From: Gemelliphila asaccharolytica
GTDB lineage: Bacteria; Bacillota; Bacilli; Staphylococcales; Gemellaceae
NCBI RefSeq assembly: GCF_001553005.1
Contig: NZ_KQ959863.1
Span: 1-17,834, forward strand
DNA: 17,834 nt
Reading direction: 5' to 3'
Below the pieces are notes generated by a model. That model did no database searches. It had not been told where the DNA came from and saw only the letters and a list, made by a program, of their open reading frames with translations. Of this stretch, positions 1 through 7,691 are shown piece by piece. The translations under genes and the position numbers were made by a program. Each line of letters starts with the position of its first letter. Position 1 is the stretch's first letter.

Positions 1-3000
1 TCCATTTGCACGTTGGTATTTATATCCTACTTCATCTTTTTCCCAGCCTGCTTTTACCTCTGGAGCTGGAGTAGGTGTAGGTGTTACATCTGGCGTTTCG
101 CTTGTATTATTTATATCAAAAGTTCCATATGTAACTATTCTATCTTTTTCATTTTTTAAAACAGTTTCTTCTTCATAAATTTTTTCTTTATCTGCTGATA
201 CTATTCCATCCACAGTTTTATAATATGAGTTTACTGTTTTTACTCCTTCTTGCCCTTCTTGAACTACTACTTCTTTTCCTTTTGGCAAGTTTTTATCTTC
301 TTTTCTTATTGTTTTATAAGGGATTTTTTCTGTTTTACTAAATACTTCTGCTCCAAATTTCACTTCTTTTGGATTAATTAATAAAATACTATCTGATTTT
401 AAATTTCCACTATATAAAATTCTAGTTAATATTTCGTTTTGTATATCTCCTTTTACTTTAAAGGTGAATGTTGTAGAGTGATCGGCATTTTCTTTCCATT
501 TTGTACCATCTGAACTTTGTTTTTCTATTGTTCCAAGAGATTGTGCTTCTATTTGTTGCCCATTTTTTATCAAGTATAATTTATATACTGATGGTAAAAA
601 CATAGTTTTAGGAGCAAATTTTACTGTATATATTTTTTCTCCATTATCTTCTGTTACATTGACATATGATGTGAAAAATGGATTTTCTTCAAATTCTACT
701 TCTTTTTTATCTGCAACGACAAATTTTGCTTGTAAGTTTTGCCCATTTTCTACTTTTACTTTTTTAGCAATTTCTTTTATTGCTTCTTCATAGTCTTTTT
801 TGTTATTAACTACTATAATTTTGTCTGTAGAGTCTTTAAATTTTTCTTCTTTTGTTTTTAGTAATTTTCCAGTAGATACTCCGTTGATAGCTTCATATGT
901 TCTATATACTTTTTTAATTCCTGTTTTTCCTTCTTGTTTGACATAAAAACTACCTTTTTCTAAGTTTTTATCTTCTTGTATTTTTATATCATAAGGAGTT
1001 CTTTCATATCTTTCGTCAATTATATCTCCTACAATTTTTTTATTAGATAGAACTAAATTTGCTTTTTGTATCGCTGCTCCATCTCCTAAAAGTTTTTGCA
1101 TAGGAACAACTAGAACTGTTAATTCTACTTCATCTTTCATATCTCCTGATATTTCAAATCTATAAGTTCTATCGTTTCCTTCTTTTTTTGCTAGATAGGC
1201 TTCTTTTATTTTTCCATCAGAGTCTTTATACCAAAGTTGTCCTACACTTACCATAGGTTCATTTATATTGTATTCTTTATCTACAAATTCTTTAAATTTA
1301 ACTTCATATCTTGTTTTGTCGCCTACTTTTTGCACCTTAACTTCTTTATCTAAAGTTGTATTTGCCATTGAAGGAACTCCACTATCTTGGTATCTTTCTG
1401 CCATTGCATATACTGTTTTTGGATTTGTTAATGGAGCTATTTCGGCAGCTTCTGGAACATCTGGTTTTCCCGGTATCCCTTCAGTTTGCTCGAAAGTTTT
1501 AAATTCTGTGTTTTTCCCAAAAATTCTTAAAGTCGCTGGTTGTTCTCCTGCTCCGGGTTTTCCACCATTTAAGTGATCCATTGCATCAACCCAAACTACA
1601 ACTGGAATTTCTGCTTTTTCATTAACTGCTGATAGTGGCACTTCCATTGAGAATTTTGTAAAATATTCTTTTTCTACTTTTGCTTTTTCATTTTTGAATT
1701 TTTTCTTGTCTTTTTTCTCAGCTTCTGTTCTATTTGATTTGTCTTTGTAGTTATAACTTCCTTCTAATTTGAATAAGTTGGTAAGTCCTCCAAAAGTATT
1801 CATAAATTCTATAGGTTTTACTGATAATTCTATAGTTGCTTTATTATCTTTGACTATTATTTTAGCATCACTATTTATTGCTTTATTACCCATAGACGCT
1901 TTATCTTCATAGTAGTTTTTTAAATCTACTTTTACATCATATATTCCGTCTTTTATTTTATTTTCTTCTTCTTTAGGTTTAGGAGTTTCTTTTACAGTTG
2001 TATCTCTTACTTGAAGAAGAACATTTCTATAAGCATAGTCTGGATTATCTTTACTAGGTAGTGCGTGTATTTTTAAAGGAATTTCTTTTCTTACTTTCCC
2101 AGGAATTTCAAATTTGAAGTGTACGTCTTCTCCCATTACTTTTTTTGCTACTGCTTTATACTCTTTTCCGTCTACTACTGCTGTAACTTCATCTGTATAA
2201 ACCATGTATTCTCCATTAGCTTTTTTATAATTATTTGAAAAACCTATTTCATATACAGTTGAGTTTCTATCTTCAAATTCTTGATAAAGAACTTCTTTGT
2301 CCCAAAAATCGTTACAAAAATCTTCTTTATCTTCTTCAGCATCTGTAGGGTCATAGTCTTTTTTATAAAGGGCTGCATTTTCTATATCTTTTGATTTTTC
2401 GTCATCAAATTCTGGTAAATTTGTTTGCCCTTCTTGGTTATTTTCTTCTTTAGTTGTATCTCTTACTTGCAGAATAACATTATAATCATAACCTTGTTTA
2501 ATAGAATGAATAACTAATGGAATCTCTTTTTTTAATTTTCCTGCTAGAGTAAATCTAACAACAAGTTCCCCTTTTTCGTTTTGTTCTTTATAGGCTTCAA
2601 AAGTTTTGTCGCCGTCTTTTACCATAACTTTATCAGTAAAAACTATCTTTTCATTTGTACTTTGATCAAGATAACTTTTATTAAAAATTATTTCATATGT
2701 TGTTTTGTCATTTTCTTCTACATAAGAAACTTTTTTGTTCCAGTAATCATCACAATTTGCTACCCAGTCATCTTTTTTTTCTTCATCTTTATAATCTTCC
2801 TTATAAAAGGCTGCATTTTCTACTAGTTTTGCTTTTCCCGGATCAAGTGCTGGTATAGGCGTATTTTGGTTTGCTTTTTCTTCTGCTTTTTGCGTCGCTA
2901 CATCATTTGCTAATGCACTTAGAGAACTTGTCTGTAAAATCATACTAGCTGCCAAAACACAAGGTACAAACCCATATTTTAATTTTTTTGAATAACTTTC

Positions 3001-3027
3001 ATATTTATTTTTTTTTGATATTTTCAT
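1..3027 (-). CDS. Secreted surface protein with NEAT-like and G5 domains (C-terminus outside window)
   Basis: The frame is open for 1009 codons from ATG 3027 to the window edge, with AGGAG upstream, so the stop is not seen. Residues 1-40 form a signal peptide: a Lys-rich start, a hydrophobic stretch, then a likely cut after ALA. Residues ~68-191 and ~214-343 are two copies of a module with NAA-YK-DY near the start and LQVRDTT at the end. Residues ~360-505 look like a NEAT domain (NYYEDKASMGNKA early, WVDAMDHL late). Residues ~536-660 resemble the repeat module more loosely. G5 domains follow at ~670-732 and ~897-972 (YERTPYDIK...EDKNLEKG; KIPYKTIRKEDKNLPKG). A PTPTPAPE linker then leads to GWEKDEVGYKYQ, which could begin a Trp/Tyr-rich wall-binding repeat. 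NEAT domains bind haem or host proteins and G5 domains are adhesive, so a wall-attached adhesin or haem-related role is likely. The ligand is unknown, and the YxxxY haem motif is not visible. Confidence 0.88.
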   Translation of the reverse strand, partial: MKISKKNKYESYSKKLKYGFVPCVLAASMILQTSSLSALANDVATQKAEEKANQNTPIPALDPGKAKLVENAAFYKEDYKDEEKKDDWVANCDDYWNKKVSYVEENDKTTYEIIFNKSYLDQSTNEKIVFTDKVMVKDGDKTFEAYKEQNEKGELVVRFTLAGKLKKEIPLVIHSIKQGYDYNVILQVRDTTKEENNQEGQTNLPEFDDEKSKDIENAALYKKDYDPTDAEEDKEDFCNDFWDKEVLYQEFEDRNSTVYEIGFSNNYKKANGEYMVYTDEVTAVVDGKEYKAVAKKVMGEDVHFKFEIPGKVRKEIPLKIHALPSKDNPDYAYRNVLLQVRDTTVKETPKPKEEENKIKDGIYDVKVDLKNYYEDKASMGNKAINSDAKIIVKDNKATIELSVKPIEFMNTFGGLTNLFKLEGSYNYKDKSNRTEAEKKDKKKFKNEKAKVEKEYFTKFSMEVPLSAVNEKAEIPVVVWVDAMDHLNGGKPGAGEQPATLRIFGKNTEFKTFEQTEGIPGKPDVPEAAEIAPLTNPKTVYAMAERYQDSGVPSMANTTLDKEVKVQKVGDKTRYEVKFKEFVDKEYNINEPMVSVGQLWYKDSDGKIKEAYLAKKEGNDRTYRFEISGDMKDEVELTVLVVPMQKLLGDGAAIQKANLVLSNKKIVGDIIDERYERTPYDIKIQEDKNLEKGSFYVKQEGKTGIKKVYRTYEAINGVSTGKLLKTKEEKFKDSTDKIIVVNNKKDYEEAIKEIAKKVKVENGQNLQAKFVVADKKEVEFEENPFFTSYVNVTEDNGEKIYTVKFAPKTMFLPSVYKLYLIKNGQQIEAQSLGTIEKQSSDGTKWKENADHSTTFTFKVKGDIQNEILTRILYSGNLKSDSILLINPKEVKFGAEVFSKTEKIPYKTIRKEDKNLPKGKEVVVQEGQEGVKTVNSYYKTVDGIVSADKEKIYEEETVLKNEKDRIVTYGTFDINNTSETPDVTPTPTPAPEVKAGWEKDEVGYKYQRANG
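1999..2830 (-). repeat. Two tandem copies of a ~125-residue module in the surface protein
   Basis: Copy 1 (about 2456-2830) and copy 2 (about 1999-2388) encode matching protein segments. Both begin with ENAA(F/L)YK(E/K)DY, have a central FTDKV / YTDEV strand and a KEIPL(V/K)IH segment, and end in LQVRDTT. The copies are diverged, so the duplication is old. I do not recognise the family; a NEAT-like beta-sandwich is possible. Confidence 0.7.
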
Positions 3028-3075
3028 AATATCTGCTCCTTTTATATTTTAATTATATAAAAACCTTAATATATT

Positions 3076-3105
3076 ATCATATTATATTTTTTGCTATTCT
3101 GTCAA
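3076..3105 (-). promoter_or_regulatory. Promoter of the NEAT/G5 surface protein
   Basis: On the minus strand there is a consensus -35 TTGACA (3105-3100), an 18-bp spacer and -10 TATGAT (3081-3076). It lies about 50 bp upstream of the ATG at 3027. No Fur-like operator was recognised over it. Confidence 0.65.
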
Positions 3106-3380
3106 TATCAAAATAAATAATATTCCTTTCTTCACTTTTTTTAAAAAATGCAAAAGAAAACTTAAATAACAAAAATTCTTACCTATCAAAATAAATTAAC
3201 ACTAACTTTTTTTAATATGTTTCAAATTCAAGCTTAGATATTTCTTTTAACTTGATTTAAAAGTGTTTTATATAGAATATTTCCCAGTGTCTAAATATTT
3301 AAAAGCTTTATTTAGCTAACTTTACTTTCCTAAAGATATTTTAATTTATTTTTTATCATGAATTTTTTTTGCTATTTACA
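3106..3380. other. Intergenic stretch without a recognised feature
   Basis: This is AT-rich sequence between the surface-protein promoter and the terminator of the Ltp gene. I see no open frame with a ribosome site, no long inverted repeat and no RNA gene. Confidence 0.5.
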
Positions 3381-3413
3381 CAAGAAAAAAAGAAGAATTT
3401 TAAAACTCTTCTT
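3381..3413 (-). terminator. Rho-independent terminator of the Ltp-domain gene
   Basis: Read on the minus strand, the arms at 3413-3404 and 3399-3390 form a 10-bp stem with one G-T pair around a TTAA loop. A run of T residues follows. It lies just after the stop codon at 3426. The plus-strand flank is also T-rich, so it could act in both directions. Confidence 0.75.
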
Positions 3414-3425
3414 TTCTTTTGTTTA

Positions 3426-3932
3426 TTATTCTGGCAAATTATCTATTGCATACCTAGCTTCTTCTTCGGTGAATCCTTCGTCATCTCCTGACACTAATTT
3501 TTGATAAATTCTATTTTTTGATAAGTTCATTTTTGAGCGATATGTTTTTGCTCTTTCTAAAGCATTTTCTTTCCAGTCTATATCAGTTAAATTATCTACT
3601 GCATATTTAGCATCTTTTTCACTGAAATTTTCCGCATTTTTTGATTTTAACTGTTGATAAATTTTACTTTTTGACATATGAAGTCCCGTTGCATATGTTT
3701 TTGCTCTTTTTAAAGCAGCATTTTGTTCATTTGTTCCACTTTCTTTATTTTCTTCTGCTTTTTCTTTTGTTTTTGTTTGAGAATTTTCTGCTTGTTTTAC
3801 TTTTTGTTCAGTTTTGTGAGTTGTTTTTCGAGCCGATTTTTTCTTACCATGAATTCCCGTTCCAATATAAACGATACCTATAATTAAGACAAGTGCCAAA
3901 AACCAAATTTTTTTTAAAATAAACTTCTTCAC
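3426..3932 (-). CDS. Membrane-anchored protein with two Ltp repeats
   Basis: This is a 168-residue protein that starts at GTG 3932, with AGGAGG seven bases upstream. Residues ~8-27 form one hydrophobic segment after a KK-rich start, so it is probably an N-in membrane anchor. No lipobox cysteine is present. Residues ~30-75 are a Lys/Glu/Thr-rich spacer. Two tandem ~45-residue repeats follow (~76-118 and ~123-167), each with the pattern AL-RAKTY, a (M/L)SK stretch, IYQ(Q/K)L, F-E--A(K/R)YA(V/I)DNL. These match the Ltp family (host cell surface-exposed lipoprotein, Pfam PF07553). The family's namesake is the superinfection-exclusion lipoprotein of Streptococcus thermophilus phage TP-J34, but such repeats are also common in chromosomal exported proteins. 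The gene has its own strong promoter and terminator and no phage genes nearby, so a surface role is likelier than phage exclusion, though neither is shown. Confidence 0.85.
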   Translation of the reverse strand: MKKFILKKIWFLALVLIIGIVYIGTGIHGKKKSARKTTHKTEQKVKQAENSQTKTKEKAEENKESGTNEQNAALKRAKTYATGLHMSKSKIYQQLKSKNAENFSEKDAKYAVDNLTDIDWKENALERAKTYRSKMNLSKNRIYQKLVSGDDEGFTEEEARYAIDNLPE

Positions 3933-3979
3933 TATATTTCCTCCTAACTAATTATATTAATATTTTTTCATATAATATC

Positions 3980-4009
3980 ATTATATACAGCGAATGTAAT
4001 CGGTGTCAA
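3980..4009 (-). promoter_or_regulatory. Promoter of the Ltp-domain gene
   Basis: The minus strand carries -35 TTGACA (4009-4004), an 18-bp spacer and -10 TATAAT (3985-3980), both consensus. It lies about 48 bp upstream of the GTG start. The expected transcript begins near 3973. Confidence 0.75.
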
Positions 4010-4020
4010 TAGTTTGATAA

Positions 4021-4055
4021 AACAAAAAAGCTAAAACTTTTTTTGTTTTAAGCTT
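4021..4055 (-). terminator. Terminator of the MFS gene
   Basis: On the minus strand AAGCTTAAAAC (4055-4045) pairs with GTTTTAGCTT (4037-4028) with a one-base bulge. The loop is A-rich and a TTTTTTG tract follows. It lies 25 bp after the permease stop codon. Confidence 0.75.
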
Positions 4056-4079
4056 CTTTATATTTCAAATTATTTTATT

Positions 4080-5357
4080 TTATTCTAAATCTTTTACTTT
4101 TAACCTTACCATTACATAGCTAAAAATAGTCAATAAAAAGACTACTAAAAAAATTGCTCTGTTTTGACCAAAAATAAAAATTCCATTTTTTAAATTTCTA
4201 GCTATGATGACATAAATATAATCTCCAAAATATATTCCAAACGCAAAGAACGCTTGATAAATTCCCATGCTTATACTTCTGTACTCTTTATCAAAATACT
4301 GCATAGCCATAGATATTAGCAAATTGTATACTCCACCATAAAAGAAACCATTTAATGAATAAAGTATATAAATAATATAAACATTATCGACTAAAAGTGC
4401 AGATAAATAAAATATACTAGCTAAAAGAAAAGATAAGGACATAGTTTTTTTTATTCCAAATTTACTAGCAAAATATGTTCCTGCAAGTATTCCAGCTAAA
4501 AGCTGTGGAAGTGCAAAAACCGTATCCATATAAGCTAGTAATATAGGACTTAGATTATATTCTACTTTAAAAAAAGTAAGCATATTAGCACCACTTGTAG
4601 AAAATTTTATAAACGATACTAAAAGTGCTAAAAAACAAACATATAAAAAACTTTTATGTTTTATTACTACTTTAAACTTATCTAGTGAAAAACTTTTTTC
4701 TTTTGGAACATAATCTTTCGTCTTTAAGGTTAATATAAAAGTAATCAGTGCCAAAACTCCAGTTAAAAGCCACATTAAATTATAATGTTTATACTGAGAA
4801 TAAGTGAAAATATACTGCACGGGTGCAGCTATAAATTCTGCCAAAAGTGGTGCTGCCGAAAGTATAGCCACCGAAACTGCTACTTTATTTATAGAAAAAG
4901 TTTCTTGAAAAATAACATTAAACATCGCCAGCATTGTCGCACAAAGCCCTATAGCTAATGATGAAATATATAAACTGCTATAAGTAGGACTATAAAAAAC
5001 TAAAAATGATGACGCAATTAAAGAGATTAAAGCTAATTGAACAAAAATCTTTCTTTTTCTAAAATAATCACTTGCTACAAACATCGGCAATCTAACAAAA
5101 AGACTCATAATTCCATAACCACTAGCTACCTTTGCTGCAAGTTCTAAACTTAAACTAAGTCCCCCTTCTTCTACCGGAGTTATTATATATAATTTTCTAT
5201 ATGCTCTTATTATACTGATACTTGTCCAAAATAATACCAATATAATAAAAATATGTATCTGCTCTTTTTTTAATTCATATTTTTTTGCTAAAAAAATAAC
5301 AAGGAAAAATATGAAAAAAATCATGATTATTGATAATAAAATTTTTATAAAAATCAT
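4080..5357 (-). CDS. MFS-type membrane transporter
   Basis: This 425-residue protein is almost entirely hydrophobic helices, about 12-13, split by a basic, hydrophilic central loop at ~210-234 (KTKDYVPKEKSFSLDKF). That layout is typical of the major facilitator superfamily, with two six-helix halves. Between the second and third helices of each half lie short basic turns (FRKRK at ~98-102; FGIKKT at ~299-304), as the family usually has. It should sit in the cytoplasmic membrane as a proton-coupled carrier or drug exporter; the substrate cannot be inferred from the sequence or neighbours. The first hydrophobic segment (residues 1-23) may be an extra helix. The start at 5357 has GAGAGG directly against the ATG, which is unusually close. 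The next Met (residue 12) has no better ribosome site. The gene stands alone with its own promoter and terminator. Confidence 0.82.
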   Translation of the reverse strand: MIFIKILLSIIMIFFIFFLVIFLAKKYELKKEQIHIFIILVLFWTSISIIRAYRKLYIITPVEEGGLSLSLELAAKVASGYGIMSLFVRLPMFVASDYFRKRKIFVQLALISLIASSFLVFYSPTYSSLYISSLAIGLCATMLAMFNVIFQETFSINKVAVSVAILSAAPLLAEFIAAPVQYIFTYSQYKHYNLMWLLTGVLALITFILTLKTKDYVPKEKSFSLDKFKVVIKHKSFLYVCFLALLVSFIKFSTSGANMLTFFKVEYNLSPILLAYMDTVFALPQLLAGILAGTYFASKFGIKKTMSLSFLLASIFYLSALLVDNVYIIYILYSLNGFFYGGVYNLLISMAMQYFDKEYRSISMGIYQAFFAFGIYFGDYIYVIIARNLKNGIFIFGQNRAIFLVVFLLTIFSYVMVRLKVKDLE

Positions 5358-5385
5358 CCTCTCTTTATTAAAAAATCAAGGTTTT

Positions 5386-5394
5386 ATTATAGCA
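5386..5394 (-). promoter_or_regulatory. Extended -10 promoter of the MFS gene
   Basis: On the minus strand TGC-TATAAT (5394-5386) is a consensus extended -10. No good -35 lies 17-18 bp upstream. The predicted start near 5379 gives a leader of only about 22 nt. Confidence 0.55.
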
Positions 5395-5430
5395 TAAAGA
5401 AAATAATTTCGCTATATTTTATAATTATAT

Positions 5431-5458
5431 TATAAAAAATAAAGCCTTAACTTTTATT
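5431..5458 (-). terminator. Weak candidate terminator of the rnmV-rsmA-DUF59 operon
   Basis: On the minus strand an AATAAAAG / CTTTATT stem of about 7 bp with one bulged A (5458-5451 with 5444-5438) is followed by a T-rich tract. It lies about 190 bp past the DUF59 stop. It is short and A/T-only apart from one G-C pair, so the operon may end elsewhere. Confidence 0.3.
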
Positions 5459-5649
5459 AGGATAAAAATATATTATACTTCACTTCTTTGCTTTATTAAC
5501 TGTGAAATATACTTTTAGTAATTTTTAAAATATTATTAAACTTTTTTTATGTAAATGATTTTGATTTTTTCTTATCTTAAATTAGCATTTACTTTTAAAC
5601 TCTGATTTTCTTTTTTATCATACTGTGTAAGTTTTAATTTTTCCTTTTT

Positions 5650-5967
5650 TTACTCTTCATAGTCTGCTATTCCGAGAGCAATTTTAGCATAGCGAGTCAT
5701 TTTATCTTTTGACCATGGTGGATCAAATACAATGTCGACATCTACTTTTTTTACTTCTTCTATTCCCATCATTGCCATTTCTACTTGCTCTACTATTAAT
5801 GGAGCTGCAGGACAGCCCATACTTGTTAAGGTCATAACTACTATAGCATGGCCTTCATCATTCATTTTTACATCATAAAGAAGCCCTAGGTTTACTATAT
5901 CTATCCCAATTTCAGGGTCTATTACTGTTTCTAAAGCTTCAATTACTCTATCTTTTAAAGGTTTCAT
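5650..5967 (-). CDS. DUF59/MIP18-family iron-sulfur cluster assembly factor
   Basis: This complete 105-residue single-domain protein belongs to the DUF59 (MIP18, SufT/YitW-like) family, which helps iron-sulfur cluster assembly or delivery in the cytoplasm. Visible hallmarks are DPEIGIDIVNLGLLYDV at 17-33, TSMGCPAAP at 48-56 with the conserved cysteine at 52, and the FDPPWSKDKM stretch at 81-90. Length is normal for the family. The start is supported by AAGGAG about 12 bases upstream. It begins 35 bp after rsmA on the same strand with no terminator between, so it is probably cotranscribed with rnmV-rsmA. The client protein is not evident. It could also be called paaD-like, but no phenylacetate genes are present. 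Confidence 0.9.
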   Translation of the reverse strand: MKPLKDRVIEALETVIDPEIGIDIVNLGLLYDVKMNDEGHAIVVMTLTSMGCPAAPLIVEQVEMAMMGIEEVKKVDVDIVFDPPWSKDKMTRYAKIALGIADYEE

Positions 5968-6002
5968 GATTTAATTTTCTCCTTTTTTCTAAAATAAGGT
6001 TT

Positions 6003-6872
6003 TTAAAGTTTGTTTTTCTCTATTTCTTTTATTTTTTTGTGTAACCTATTAAATTCTGCTATATCTAAGGTTTCACTTCTTCTTTTAGGGTCAATTCCAG
6101 CTTCTTCGCATGATTTTATTAGTATTTCTTTTTTTTCTTTTCCAAAATTTGATATTAAGTTATTTAATAAAGTTTTTCTTCTTTGAGAAAAACAATTTCT
6201 TACAAAGTTAAAAAAAGTTTTTTCGTCTATTTCTTCGTCTTTTTTACTTTTTGTTATTATTTCTACTACTGCACTTTCCACATTGGGAGCAGGGATAAAG
6301 ACTTTTTTAGGAACAGTGAAGAGGTAGCTAACATTTGTATAGTAGTTTAAAAGAATTGTTAGTGAATTATAGTCTTTTGTACCTACTTTTGCAGATAGTC
6401 TGTTTGCTACTTCTTTTTGCATCATAACTACATATGAACTTATTTTTTTTGTATTTTCTAATAAATGAGTTATTATCGCTGTCGTTATGTAGTATGGTAA
6501 ATTTGCTACTAATACTACCTTTTCATAATTTTCTTCTTGTTTTTCTATTACACTATCTACGTCTACTTTCAATATGTCTTGATTTATTATTTCTATATTT
6601 TTGTATGGCGATAGTGTGTCTTTTAGTATAGGAATGAGTCTATTATCTATTTCAAATGATATTACTTTTTTTGCTTTTTTTGCTAATTCTTCTGTTAGCG
6701 ACCCTATCCCCGGACCTATTTCTAAAACTAGGGTTTTATTATCTATTTTTGCTGACTCTACTATTTTTGTTAAGATGTTAGAGTCTACTAAAAAATTCTG
6801 ACCCAAACTTTTTTTAAAGTGAAAATCGTATTTTTTTAATATTTGAAAAGTTTTTTGAGGTATTTTTGCCAT
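6003..6872 (-). CDS. rsmA: 16S rRNA adenine(1518/1519)-N6-dimethyltransferase
   Basis: The enzyme (RsmA, also KsgA) uses S-adenosylmethionine to dimethylate two neighbouring adenines in the 3'-terminal hairpin of 16S rRNA, a late step of small-subunit assembly. The 289-residue length is normal. Visible motifs are KKSLGQNFL at 20-28, the SAM-binding EIGPGIGSLTEEL from 51, FEID for ribose binding near 74, the catalytic NLPY near 124, and the FIPAPNVESAV segment. The C-terminal helical domain is complete and contains FSQRRKTLLNNL. It starts three bases after the rnmV stop, with AAAGGA inside the end of rnmV, so translation is likely coupled. The rnmV-rsmA order is the same as in Bacillus subtilis. 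Confidence 0.97.
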   Translation of the reverse strand: MAKIPQKTFQILKKYDFHFKKSLGQNFLVDSNILTKIVESAKIDNKTLVLEIGPGIGSLTEELAKKAKKVISFEIDNRLIPILKDTLSPYKNIEIINQDILKVDVDSVIEKQEENYEKVVLVANLPYYITTAIITHLLENTKKISSYVVMMQKEVANRLSAKVGTKDYNSLTILLNYYTNVSYLFTVPKKVFIPAPNVESAVVEIITKSKKDEEIDEKTFFNFVRNCFSQRRKTLLNNLISNFGKEKKEILIKSCEEAGIDPKRRSETLDIAEFNRLHKKIKEIEKNKL

Positions 6873-6875
6873 TTA

Positions 6876-7418
6876 TTATTCCTTTATCTCTTTTACTTTT
6901 TCCATTAGTTTCTCTTTGGAAATTCCATACATATTTAATTTATTTAAGAGTCCTTTTGCATTTGTGTATTCTATATTTAATTTTTCGCAAAGCTTTTCTC
7001 TTCTTTTTTTTGCTAAATCGCTACCTACTAATTCTAAATCAATTAGTAAGTTATTTTTTATGTCATTTTTATTTTCTATTAAGGGAGTATAATGTTTTTT
7101 TAACGATTCTATTATATCTTCTTTTTTTGCAGCTTCTATTCCTATTTTTCCTTTGCTATCTATTGCTTTTTTATTAGATATATAGGCGTGTTTTGCTGTA
7201 GGTATATTTTTTTCTATTATGCTTCTTATTCTTTTTCCTGCATAATCTGGGTCTGTGAGTACTATAATCCCTCTTTTTTTGTTTAATATTTTTAGTCTAT
7301 CTATCTTTTTTTTTGTTATTGCTGACCCGTTAGTTTCAAAAGTGTCACATTCTACTGCTTCTTTTACTCTATTAGTGTCATCTCTTCCTTCTACTACAAT
7401 AATTTCTTTTATTTTCAT
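6876..7418 (-). CDS. rnmV: Ribonuclease M5, 5S rRNA maturation
   Basis: RNase M5 cuts both strands of the 5S rRNA precursor helix to give mature 5S rRNA, with ribosomal protein L18 as cofactor in B. subtilis. The 180-residue protein has an N-terminal Toprim domain with the catalytic acidic set: EGRDD at 10-14 and TDPDYAGKRIR at 55-65. A basic C-terminal region follows, with a KKRREKLCEKL stretch suited to RNA binding. Start ATG 7418 has AGAGGAG at good spacing. It is the first gene of the rnmV-rsmA-DUF59 operon and has a near-consensus promoter. Everything expected of the family is present. Confidence 0.96.
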   Translation of the reverse strand: MKIKEIIVVEGRDDTNRVKEAVECDTFETNGSAITKKKIDRLKILNKKRGIIVLTDPDYAGKRIRSIIEKNIPTAKHAYISNKKAIDSKGKIGIEAAKKEDIIESLKKHYTPLIENKNDIKNNLLIDLELVGSDLAKKRREKLCEKLNIEYTNAKGLLNKLNMYGISKEKLMEKVKEIKE

Positions 7419-7440
7419 TTTCTCCTCTTTTCTTTAAAAT

Positions 7441-7469
7441 ATAATACCATAACAAGAAAAAAATGTAAA
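7441..7469 (-). promoter_or_regulatory. Promoter of the rnmV operon
   Basis: On the minus strand -35 TTTACA (7469-7464), a 17-bp spacer ending in TGG, and -10 TATTAT (7446-7441). The TGn makes it an extended -10. The implied leader is about 16 nt. Confidence 0.7.
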
Positions 7470-7561
7470 AAAATAAACTGTCTATATTTGTTACTATTTA
7501 TGTAATTGTTATCCTTTTTTCTTACTTTTTTTGTTTGTATTATCTTTCCTTTTTTTATAAA

Positions 7562-7601
7562 AACTATTAAAAAGACTTAAAGAAATTTTCTTTAAGTCTT
7601 T
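7562..7601 (-). terminator. Terminator of alanine dehydrogenase
   Basis: AAAGACTTAAAGAA (7571-7584) and its complement (7588-7601) form a stem of about 14 bp with a tiny loop. Read on the minus strand it is followed by a T tract. It lies about 90 bp past the ald stop and before the rnmV promoter. The plus-strand flank (CAGCG) is not T-rich, so it points one way. Confidence 0.85.
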
Positions 7602-7691
7602 CAGCGTGTGTCTAGGTATACAATTTTTTATTTTTTTATTTTAGTATAGTATGTATTTTCTTTGTTTTGTTTTTTATTTTATTATGATTTT

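Noticed and set aside
1268..1576. 102-codon plus-strand frame
   Set aside because: It lies entirely antisense to the NEAT region of the surface protein, which has clear domains, and has no ribosome site.
3426..3932. Prophage remnant around the Ltp-repeat gene
   Set aside because: No integrase, repressor, attachment repeat or other phage gene is nearby; both neighbours are ordinary chromosomal genes.
6866..7177. 103-codon hydrophobic plus-strand frame
   Set aside because: It is antisense to rnmV, which has intact Toprim motifs; the hydrophobicity comes from reading Lys-rich codons backwards.
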